Under the pieces are notes generated by a model, which ran no database searches, was not told where the DNA came from, and saw nothing but the letters and a program-made list of their open reading frames with translations. Both the position numbers and the translations under genes were made by a program. DNA of 64,000 nucleotides from Takashimella koratensis (lineage: Eukaryota; Basidiomycota; Tremellomycetes; Trichosporonales; Tetragoniomycetaceae). The DNA lies in the NCBI GenBank assembly GCA_003116875.1, contig BCKT01000003.1, positions 1,745,185 to 1,809,184 on the forward strand, written 5' to 3'. Every line of letters starts with the position of its first letter. The first letter of the stretch is position 1. This document shows, in pieces, positions 22,376 through 31,014 of this stretch.

Positions 22376-22970
22376 GGCTAATGTTGGGTCGGATGCGGTG
22401 GATCGAGGTAGTCAGAGTCAAGTGAATTGAGCGGTTGATATTGTGCTTCAAGAAATAGTAATACCATGCGCATTATATGTGCGTCGTGAGGTGATGGTCG
22501 ACATTTGGCCATTGCTGGGGGGCGCTCAGACTATAAAGGATCCGCAACGAGCCCAATGAAAAGTAAGTCGTTTTACACCCCGTAGAGACAACCTTTGTAA
22601 GCCTCCATTCTTCCATGTTGGCCTCAGCTGGCAAATGTCAACGGAAACGTTTGCTCTGGCCAGAACATACTCCATTTGCTTTCTGGACTGGTCTTTTTAC
22701 TCCCGAATGCCGTGGAAAAGGAGTACCCACGACCAAGCGTTCAAAGGACGCCACTTGGGCCCCGATTTTCGGCCCCAAATCGAGTTTGACCCGCCAGACC
22801 ACAGATTCCACCATTCCTCAGCCTACGCAGCGTCAAGCTTTATCAAATCTCTCTCCCGTCCCACTAGTTCTCATGTATCCTTCGGCCACATTGCCGCAAC
22901 CGACAATGGTGAAGTAAGATATCAGATGCATCCGGCGAAAGCACGATTCATCTCGTCAAACACAAGATCT
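22376..22970. other. Spacer between family B copies 2 and 3
   Basis: A plus-strand frame from ATG 22635 runs through here and on into the antisense of copy 3. It has no splice or family support and is treated as chance. Confidence 0.4.
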
Positions 22971-23722
22971 TCACTCTTTTTCCTTTTTCATACCTCTCAT
23001 CGGCAGATAGCGCTCCGATTGGTCGGGCTCGAAGGTACATTGAAACTCATGGTTTGGTCTACCTTCCCACCATATCTAAGCGGAGTCTACGTCGCTTTCG
23101 ACAGGAGGCTCGATCCCTATCTGACGAAGTGTCTTGGCAATCTTGTTCCTCGTTTCGGGATCTTCAAGGTCTTCCTCCGAGTACAGCAGAGCCGTAATTA
23201 GTGGTCGACTTGATAGGTGGAAATGGTGGGCTTCTTGTAGCACAAAGTATTTGCGAGGCAGACCATTATGAGTAACAATGTCTTCCTCCAGCGTCTGGGC
23301 TCTCCCGGGGGTCCCTTGAATGGTGAACGCCCAGTCATGGAATGGTACCCCAAGCTGGAGCCTTCCTCGTGCATACTCCGATGCTTTGTTGAATTCATCA
23401 AGAAATGCAGAAATCATATCATTCTCCGAAAGAGAGCTTTGGTTTTGCCTTGGCCTAACGACATGGTCGGTACCAAGTTGGTCGACCGAGCGCGAGTTGA
23501 AACATTCTGAATGAACTGCCAACCATTTGCCGTCTTCGCTGACTTTGCCCATTGTTACTTGTGACCCCGGTAGGAGCATGCGAGAGGAGTCGTCAGAGGC
23601 ATGTTTCGACCATATGCAATTCGCTCCCGTATACGTCAGACTCCCGTATACGTCAGAGTGTAGGCGTTGGTATTCTGCGGAAGCTCGGAAGACATCAAGG
23701 GTAGGTTCTGGTCAAGGCTCAT
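22971..23722 (-). pseudogene. Family B copy 3, broken by a 17-bp duplication and a TAG
   Basis: ATG 23722 opens M-S-L-D-Q-N and reaches Y-T-L-T-Y-T-G, where a perfect 17-bp tandem duplication throws the frame out. In the shifted frame the family pattern resumes (N-C-I-W-S-K-H, again C-x4-H; L-L-P-G-S-Q-V; S-E-C-F). It continues through T-H-N-G-L-P-R-K-Y-F-V-L-Q and Y-S-E-E-D-L until TAG at 23078-23076. Beyond the stop the same frame gives I-W-W-E-G-R and a closing stop at 22971. Lesions are thus one +17 frameshift and one nonsense codon two residues before the Trp-Trp motif. No function recognised. Confidence 0.7.
23624..23657. repeat. Perfect 17-bp tandem duplication in family B copy 3
   Basis: CTCCCGTATACGTCAGA occurs at 23624-23640 and again at 23641-23657. 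Loss of one unit would bring the N-terminus into phase with the rest of the copy. Confidence 0.9.
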
Positions 23723-24403
23723 GTTTGATTTGAGAGCACTGGCTGATTAAACTCAGAGAAGAGCTGATAGATCCTTGTGGAAAACCGAGTATTGAAGTGA
23801 GTAGGGTATAGAGGTAGGAATGTCTTTTCCGAGAGGATTCTATGACCAAAATGGGTGGAAGGCGAGTATGTGAGCTCTATGTGTGCGCCTTCGCCGCCGG
23901 CTCGGATATGTTTTCCATGTCTAAAAGGATCTAGCACTGCCGTCCAGCTAGATCCCGATCAGATAGCTATGATATCTTATCACTCCATTCGGGGTCATTT
24001 TTTGCCTTTGTTTGCACCACCAATGTCGATGCTTGCTACCGCAGACAAAGGAGTACGACAACCACCTACGGATGCGAGCGAAAATGGTGTCGAAAGGTGG
24101 AAGCGAGCGCAGTACTCCTCTCTTGTCACGGTGGTGGTTTGTACGGGGGTGGGAAGACACCTGACCGCGCCATTGTGGTCGTTACAGTAGCTTATCTCTC
24201 ATGTTGATCATCTCGCGCTGCGTGTGGGTGAAGCAGGCGCGATGATGACGGCTAGCTATTTGCATGTTTGAAGTGATGACGAAGAGCTGCATTCATAAGG
24301 GCTATCACACTGCAGAGACGATCTCATAACGCTTGACTGGGACGCACGGAGCACAAAGCTTTGCCTAGTACGCCGATGACACCGGTGCGATCGAAACTAT
24401 GTT
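23723..24403. other. Spacer between family B copies 3 and 4
   Basis: About 680 bp. No supported gene. Confidence 0.4.
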
Positions 24404-25210
24404 CTAAGGTATCACATCATTCACAGGCTTAAACTCGACTTGAATGTTGATGCTCGGTTTTGTGGCCCACCACTGTTCCGCCGAAGTCTGATCCTTGCTC
24501 GCCGGGGGTGGCATACCAAGTCTTTGAATGCTCTCATAGATATACTCCCTTTCCTTAGAGGATGCAAGATGCTCTTCTGTGAATGCAATTGCCTGAGGTC
24601 GCCCCGGAGTTCCTGTCGTAGATGAACCCTGTAAAATGAAGTATTTTCGTGGTTTTCCCTGGTGAGCCATGATGTCGTCGTACATTGAGGTACCCGAGGC
24701 AAGCTTGATGATGGACAAACGTTGTGGGAGTGAAGCTGTGCACAGACTCGGGGTGAATTGGCTCTGACACTGGTCACCTGTAACCTCTGGCCCTCGGACA
24801 GAGGAGTCTTGAAACATCACCGTCCCCATCCAAGATTGAGAAGATTCCGGCCTATGGGAAAGAGAACTTGTCGGCGATGGGTAAATCGACGAGGGGGCAA
24901 AATAAGTATCATATTCGTTGATACACGCGAGCGTCTTGCCGTCGGTATCAAGCGTTATCAGGTTCGTTTCCGGAGGAATATATTTGGTGGCGTCATTCTC
25001 ATTGTGAGTCGGCAAGAAGCAGACAAGCCCCGGAAAGACAATCTGGATCGCTTTAGATCCGGTAAATGCTGTAGAAGAAGCCACCGGATGGGCTTCACGA
25101 TTTACCGTGCTAGATGTTGCGTTGTCCGATAGTTCTGAAGGGTCATCGAACACCCAGAATTCTTTCACTGCCAAAAGTTCGGCGATTTGCTTTTCAATGA
25201 AACCTGCCAT
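24404..25210 (-). CDS. Family B copy 4, intact 268-residue protein of unknown function
   Basis: Intronless. I chose ATG 25210 (M-A-G-F-I-E-K-Q) because the frame upstream has no ATG and a TATA-like element lies about 50 nt further up. In order: an extra helical N-terminus (residues 1-55), V-C-F-L-P-T-H (C-x4-H), K-Y-I-P-P-E-T-N, A-C-I-N-E-Y, and a long Ser/Pro linker. Then come A-H-Q-G-K-P-R-K-Y-F-I-L-Q, A-F-T-E-E-H-L, I-Q-R-L-G-M-P-P-P and Q-W-W-A-T-K near the end. It lacks the basic NLS-like cluster of copies 1, 2 and 6, so members may differ in location. Soluble, no secretion signal. Function unknown. Confidence 0.75.
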   Translation of the reverse strand: MAGFIEKQIAELLAVKEFWVFDDPSELSDNATSSTVNREAHPVASSTAFTGSKAIQIVFPGLVCFLPTHNENDATKYIPPETNLITLDTDGKTLACINEYDTYFAPSSIYPSPTSSLSHRPESSQSWMGTVMFQDSSVRGPEVTGDQCQSQFTPSLCTASLPQRLSIIKLASGTSMYDDIMAHQGKPRKYFILQGSSTTGTPGRPQAIAFTEEHLASSKEREYIYESIQRLGMPPPASKDQTSAEQWWATKPSINIQVEFKPVNDVIP

Positions 25211-25262
25211 GTTGCTGTTCGATCGGTTGACTTGTGATAACAAATGTCTTGGTCCGAGTCCA

Positions 25263-25269
25263 ATTTATA
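25263..25269 (-). promoter_or_regulatory. TATA-like element upstream of family B copy 4
   Basis: TATAAAT read on the minus strand, 53-59 nt before the copy 4 ATG, a spacing consistent with a short 5' leader. Confidence 0.45.
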
Positions 25270-25952
25270 CACGGAGCCGCATGCACCCCCACAAGCGCCA
25301 TCTGCTACCCCCATTTACTTTTGCTTACTTTCAACCGCCGCCTGAGCGCACAAAGACCAACTCAATCCTGGCCGAGTTTGAGCAAAACAGCGTTTCCTTT
25401 CGACGACAGTAAACATCCTTTTTCCTCATTTTTTCAGTCTGAAAGGATGTTTTGCAGCCTTGCTGGCGGACGAATATCCGAATCGGACTCCGCCGATCTG
25501 CGGCTGTCTGGACTCTTGTCCAGGTGCTTTCCTTTCCTCACAACCTCTCCGGGCTCTGAGACAACATTGTCTTATCTCTCTTATCTACCTTGACGACTGC
25601 CCAAATCCCTTTCAAATGATGACATGTTTGAACACGTTTCGCATGACTCAAAGGAAGGACTTGACTGGATTTGAGTAGAGATAAGATAAGCCTGCCCACT
25701 CTGGGAGATCCACAATATGACCTCCAATCTCTTGGCTGGTGCGATGTTTCACAATACTAAGCAGTCCGTACTATCGCAGTAATTTCATCCCAAGGGGAAT
25801 TACAATCAGTCCAGAAAGCACACTGGTCAACGTTGTTGACGGTCGCATCGGGACGCAATGGCACGCACAGGTGCAAAAAATGCATCTGACATAGGAGCTC
25901 CCTCATGGAATGGACACGTCAGACAGATGTACCGGGGGGGGGGGGGGGGAGT
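25270..25952. other. Spacer between family B copies 4 and 5
   Basis: About 680 bp, with a 16-base G run (25934-25949) just beyond the copy 5 stop. No gene. Confidence 0.4.
25934..25949. repeat. Homopolymer run of about 16 G
   Basis: Immediately 3' of family B copy 5 (a C run on its transcript). Confidence 0.9.
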
Positions 25953-26645
25953 TTAATCTGAAGATGATAGGTTCCTCGCTAACCCCACCAGATCAAAGCT
26001 TGACACCCTGTCTTGTCTGAAGGACGAACGGAACTCATATGTGCTTCGACCAGACCACCAAGCTTCGACGTCAGTGTAGCTAGCGCTCGAGAAGGGTTCC
26101 ATTCCGATTGCTCGAATATGGTTGCTCACGGTGCTCAAATTGGGTTGCAACGCTAAATCATCCTCGGTAAAAACGTAAGGAATCGGTTTTCCTGCACGAT
26201 TCGATGTCGAGGGGACGTAATCCTGCACTACGAAGTATCTGCGCTCCTCACTTGCATGATCTCGGATATCCTCTACAATGGTCTTCTGAATGGAGGAGTT
26301 GCGGCTATACAAGGGCCACTTGCCGGGAAGACCTTGAAGCTCGGTTTTCCCGATTGCGATCTTCGCGGCTTTGTGGCATGCCCTCATTGCATCTTCAGTA
26401 CCCATGATGATCGGCGGGAGGATCTGGGTAGGCTGACTAAACTCTTGCGAGAATTGGGTAAGTGCGACCCCCTCTGATGACTGGGTGGTCGGTTGTTCAA
26501 GTGCTGTTTGGAAATACTCCGGGGAAAGTTGGGCATCTTGAGAAGGTGTCTCCCCAACAGATTATTTCCCTATATAACATTTAAGATCTGGAGAAAAGCA
26601 CACGGTAAGGGTACCTGATCCCGAACGCGTTTCCACTTCTGCCAT
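25953..26645 (-). pseudogene. Family B copy 5, N-terminally truncated with an in-frame TAA
   Basis: The frame from ATG 26645 (a stop lies directly upstream in frame) begins in the middle of the family N-terminal domain: T-V-C-F-S-P-D-L-K-C, matching V-C-Y-T-T-D-L-K-C of copy 2. The C-x4-H block is missing. TAA at 26564-26562 follows, exactly where copy 2 has Gln in D-Q-S-V-V-E-T (here stop-S-V-G-E-T), so a CAA to TAA change is likely. The frame then stays open to 25953 with D-H-A-S-E-E-R-R-Y-F-V-V-Q, F-T-E-D-D-L, I-G-M-E-P and A-W-W-S-G-R. A 150-residue product from the ATG at 26405 remains possible. Confidence 0.65.
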
Positions 26646-26664
26646 TTAGACTTCTGAGCCTAAG

Positions 26665-26673
26665 GCTATATAT
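26665..26673 (-). promoter_or_regulatory. TATA-like element upstream of family B copy 5
   Basis: TATATA about 25 nt before the ATG at 26645. The tight spacing suggests transcription starts inside the reading frame. Confidence 0.35.
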
Positions 26674-27671
26674 GGCGACCCGGGGCCGTGGGCGGTCGAC
26701 GCACAGCGCACCGGCTTATACACAAGCTGGTAGGCTTCCGGGTGTGGTGGAAGTGTAAAAAGTCCGTAACCACTGCTAGATGGCGCGCTCATGTTTACGA
26801 AGAGAGAGTTGTTATCACTCGGTAGTTTGGGAAAGTCGCTGAATGTAAAATTGTCGAGTTAGGTTGCGACGATATTCAGAGCAATGGGGATGAGAGATTC
26901 GTTCTCCTGATATGAGGGGTTTATATCCTCTTTCAGAGAGGGAAAGGTTGGGCGACTTGACCTCTGTTCTGTCCAACGCTTGGCGTCCTTTGTATCTCGT
27001 TTTGGCGAAACGCGTATCGAAACGGTGAAAGGAGAATCCGCCGGGCTGCGCACTTACGAAGGCCATTTAAAACCAGGATGGTCTCTCCACAACCTGCACA
27101 TCCGTCGACTGTCCCCAATGACGCGCGCCGGCAGTCCACGTCACAGAGATGGAAGGAGTAGTCTCGTAGGAGTCTCTATGACTGATAAGGATGTGTCGTG
27201 GGATGCTTGGGAGGCTTCCTGGCGAGTAGGTGTAGCGAGTAGTAACTGGTATGAGCTTAATCTGTGACTGAAGATATTCATTCGACAAGGACTCGCTACT
27301 TGAGCTCGCGAGTGCGATGCTTTACATATTTTTGAATCGCACTAGCTTACTGCGAGTCTCTTCTCCGTATATGGTGTACTATTGTATCCGGCTGTCTTAC
27401 TCTGGTGCAATCTGCTTGAGGCTTTCGCTAATGCAGTCTCCGAAACCTGAGACGCTGTTGCGATTGCCGCGCAACAGGATGACATGCAAGCAGGACGAGA
27501 GGGATCGTGCAAGTTAACGTTTGTCGGAGTTCAATACATACATACTTTCGGATAATGGGCACTGTGGACAAAAGAAAGAAGGGCGAGAAAGGCAGAAACG
27601 CAGAAGAGTGAAATCGCGGTGGTACGGTGGTGAAGGACGTGTGATGTTGTCAGAAGTTTCAGTTTCGGTGA
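26674..27671. other. Spacer between family B copies 5 and 6
   Basis: The longest gap in the array (1 kb). Short frames on both strands lack family motifs; nothing recognised. Confidence 0.4.
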
Positions 27672-28646
27672 TCATGAGGCGGTCTTTGCCCCGCTGATGC
27701 CGCTTGCAATGGTCTTCACATCACCCAGGTCCTCAACGGTCCTGAGGGGCCGATCGCCGTTGTCGAAGTCTACGGTGAGAGTGAAGACAGTAAACATCGG
27801 TGGCGTTCCGGACTGCGTTGGAATTGTGGAGGAAGTTCTTGAGTTTGCAACGACCCTTTGCTCCTCCTGATGGTCTTCGAAGAACTTGACTGGACCTTGA
27901 GTGAACTGGCAACTGATCGCGTCCGTAGTCTGATCGGCCCACCAAATCGGGAACGATCTTGCGTCTTCTCCGTCCGGGGATGCAATACGAGACTGTGACA
28001 ACAGTTCTCTCACATGCCACCGAGCATTCGGAAGGTTGAGTCGGTCCTCAGAGAGGACTGTGGACCTTATCCGTCCTGTGGTGGCACCCTGCTGTTGTAC
28101 CAGGGTTTGCACAACGAAATACTTGCGGCTCTTCCCACCGTGATCGTTAATGTCTTGGAAGATAGTTCTCGGGGAGACCCCTGGCGAGTTTATAATGGCC
28201 AATCAACCCGAGAGTCCGTAGGCGTCCATCTGCCGAAGGAAAGTTTTGCTAAGCGAAATGCTTCAAAGTTGGTCGATGGCAGAATCGCTCTTTCCTCATA
28301 CGCCGTACGAGGGCGTTTCCTCGAATGGACCCAGCACGATCCAGTCCCACTCGCCATCCAAGGTATTGGCCTTGTGGCTCATACACTCGCGAGATGGCGC
28401 GAAGTGGGCCAAGATATGCGAGATACCAGGATGGGCCTCGCAGACTTCCGAGCTCAAGGTAATGTATGAGTCGGTATCCTCAACCTGGTGGCGACTGGAG
28501 GGACAAGAGCGCTCTGTATACTTCAACCCGTAGGCGCGGAGTTTGCGGCCAGGCAGGTTAGTTGTGAGATTGCAAGAATGGGTAGTGCTATGGTTGGATA
28601 AGCTATCGTGGAGGTGAATTGAGGTCATCAGCTGGGGGATGCGCAT
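27672..28646 (-). pseudogene. Family B copy 6, at least two frameshifts
   Basis: Three frames in succession carry successive family blocks. From ATG 28646: R-S-C-P-S-S-R-H (C-x4-H), S-Y-I-T-L-S-S-E-V and A-P-S-R-E-C. After a shift near 28310-28330: a basic R-K-R-P-R cluster, then F-E-A-F-R-L-A-K-L-S-F-G-R-W, matching F-A-L-F-S-K-F of copy 2. After a second shift near 28200-28210: D-I-N-D-H-G-G-K-S-R-K-Y-F-V-V-Q, L-S-E-D-R-L and I-W-W-A-D, then a unique tail of about 60 residues to the stop at 27672. No GT-AG introns fit the two breaks, and the intact copies have none. This is the outermost and most degraded member. Confidence 0.65.
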
Positions 28647-28664
28647 GTGAGGCACCTGTGATAT

Positions 28665-28672
28665 CTTTTATA
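28665..28672 (-). promoter_or_regulatory. TATA box upstream of family B copy 6
   Basis: TATAAAAG on the minus strand 19 nt before the first ATG (28646) and about 37 nt before the next Met, a good TATA consensus retained on a broken gene. Confidence 0.5.
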
Positions 28673-28964
28673 CTTGGACCGCCGAGTTGTCCCGCCCCCT
28701 CTTGTTAGCCTCCTTTCAACATTTCACCATGTTTTGAAAACAAAAGAACTCTCAAGTCCGAGTGTGGGTTGAAAAGAAAGGAGTGACACCAATGGCATTG
28801 TCCACGGCTTGAACGCATTTTCTCGCAAATTCGATGGTCGTCTAGAGTGGTCCGAGGGAGATTGGAGGGGTTTCAATGACAGGAAAACGTCCCACCCACG
28901 ATTTATCCGCCTTGTATCACTGACGCCAGGATGGGGTGGCATCCCGATTGAAGAATACACGTAT

Positions 28965-30486
28965 CTACAAAGATGGCGTTGGCGCCAGATGTTGATGCCC
29001 TGATCGGGGTGATGGTGGAAGGGGAATACTAGGCGCAACAATCTTGGCCTGATCGACGCTGGCGGCTTGTATGATCTCTTTCGCAATACGTTGTCTCGCG
29101 TCCATATAGTATGGGGCGACTCGAGGATGGTTGGCCGTGAAGCGATCCACAAGTGCTTTTCATGGTCAGTTTTGCGTCCGAATGCACCTGACTCACTATC
29201 TTCCATCACGTCCATCAAGGTCGGTTCCAGGCCCACGTCCCGTCCAACGATCAAGCTAACCTCCTCGTTCAGAGCACCGACGCTTTCTGCTTGACACGCA
29301 GTCGCAAGCGCCAGTAGTTGGGCATCCAGAGCCTTCTGGATCTGATCGTCTGGCGGGTCGGCCCACACGCTCGCCAGCTGAGAGATCCCGATACTGAGGC
29401 TAGTCCAGAGGCGGTGCAGGGTGCGGATCAGGAGGAACGGGGGCTTGTCGAGGAACGAAGGAGGTATCAAGCGCCGCAAGACGATGGAGATGGGGAGAGG
29501 GAGAGGGGAGAAAAGGGTCAAAGGGGTGGTCGTTGGTGAGATGAGAAGGTTGAGCTCGAGGAGGAACATGAAGACGAAAAGGGTGTAGCGCCACTGAAAG
29601 AGCGTCAGATCAGAAAGAGCTGGGTTAACGCGCGTCGACGTATCAAAACTCAGATAGGATACTCACATATGCTCCATCGCGAGCTTTCCCAAGCACTGCA
29701 GGATGTCAGCAACATGCCGGTACGTTCAGAGTGTAAAATGTCCATGTTCTGATACGCACAGCCAAGAATGAACATGAGCCCTCCGGAAAAGATGTAAAAA
29801 CCGCTGCTTCGAACTAGCCCAGCCATGATGTGCTCTCTCACTGACGCCGCTTTGCTTTCTCCTACCGATGGGCCAAACCTGTGAAGAACATACTTCGTTA
29901 ACATCCTCTTGCCACATGACTGCTAACGTGCCTAAGATCGTAGCCGTTCTATGGCCAAGACGAAAGTTGAACTTACCGATCATACGCGAAACGCTTAATT
30001 GGATCAGACAGTCTCTCATAAGCGTGACGGATAGCGATGAAGCTGTCGCCATTGTTGGGCCCAGCTCGGTCGGGGTGATGTGACCTAGACCTGTGATTGC
30101 AATCAAGATCAGTACTTGCTTGAGCTCGTCGTTCAACTTATACCCTTTACGAGCACTTACAGGGTTCTGAACGCCTTCTTGATCTCGTCGTCACTCGCCT
30201 TCCACTCGACACCTAGCAAGCTGTACCACTCTATCTCTGCCTGCGATCCGGACCCCTTTGATCCGCTCGCTAGACTCTCATCTTCGCTGCCGGACACAAA
30301 ATTGTATGCGAGCCAGAGGACGACAAGGGTGGTGATGACCAAGCGATAGTTTCTCGCGTAGAGAGGCGATCCTCGCGGGGCGGGTGGGAGGAGGAAGGGG
30401 ACGAACGCGGAGATAGTAGGGAGGATGGCATGAGTAATCTGGGAGGGTAAGAAGGACCACAGCAGCGGGGAGACCAAAGCTGCCAT
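28965..30486 (-). CDS. J-domain (DnaJ/Hsp40) multi-span membrane protein
   Basis: Membrane-anchored Hsp70 co-chaperone, probably of the ER. Six exons: 30486-30161, 30084-29977, 29878-29760, 29695-29667, 29593-29197, 29155-28965. One hydrophobic stretch covers the N-terminus (about 3-35) and a clear membrane span lies near residues 48-66 (L-V-I-T-T-L-V-V-L-W-L-A-Y). The J-domain follows: E-W-Y-S-L-L-G-V, D-D-E-I-K-K-A-F-R, the hallmark S-H-H-P-D, and A-Y-E-R-L-S-D-P ... F-A-Y-D-R-F-G. Two further hydrophobic segments (G-F-Y-I-F-S-G-G-L-M-F-I-L-G; L-F-V-F-M-F-L-L-E-L-N-L-L-I) precede a long cytosolic or lumenal C-terminus. The layout is closer to Erj5-type proteins than to Sec63. ATG 30486 is preceded in frame only by non-ATG codons. 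Divergent from the Dicer-like gene. Confidence 0.85.
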
Positions 30487-31014
30487 GGCGGTGAGGGTAG
30501 GGGTGAGGAGGATGGTGGATGGAGAATGGAGCAATGAAACCTCCACCGGTGGGCGCGTGGTTGTCTGTTCTAGTCTTGATTACGATTGTGGGAAAGTGAA
30601 ATCGACTTTTCGGTAATCTCGTGTTTCATTCATGTCATCCACTCCCTCACCCTCCATCGCCATCATCTCAACCACCACCGCCATCATCATCGACTTGACC
30701 GCTGTCCTTCCCGTGAACCTCGCCGGAACTCGGCGGGCTATCAAACCAGCGCCTTGCTGACAGCTACTGCTCGAATCCCATCCTCTGTCTCAGCGTGTGT
30801 TTTCATTTGTCCGTTTTGTGTTGTCTAGGGCGCATGGTCGGCTTGGCGCTACAGAGAAAGCAAAGCGAGCGAGCAGGGGCAATACAGTCACAGAGATCGA
30901 CAGGCGTCTGAGACATTAGCACACACGGACACGAGAAGCTTGAATACACGACCAACTCCAAAGCGCAGACATCATTCCACAGGCGGACACACACGGTGAG
31001 ACATTTCGGGCAAG
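30487..31014. promoter_or_regulatory. Divergent promoter region of the J-protein and Dicer-like genes
   Basis: 528 bp between the two starts, with a CAT/CCA-rich tract (about 30655-30700). No other feature recognised. Confidence 0.4.

Noticed and set aside
22635..23201. 188-codon plus-strand frame starting at ATG
   Set aside because: Half of it is antisense to family B copy 3; no domain, no splice signals.
19895..28646. Transposable element or phage-like origin for the family B array
   Set aside because: No transposase, reverse transcriptase, terminal repeats or target-site duplications seen; the copies look like ordinary tandem gene duplicates.
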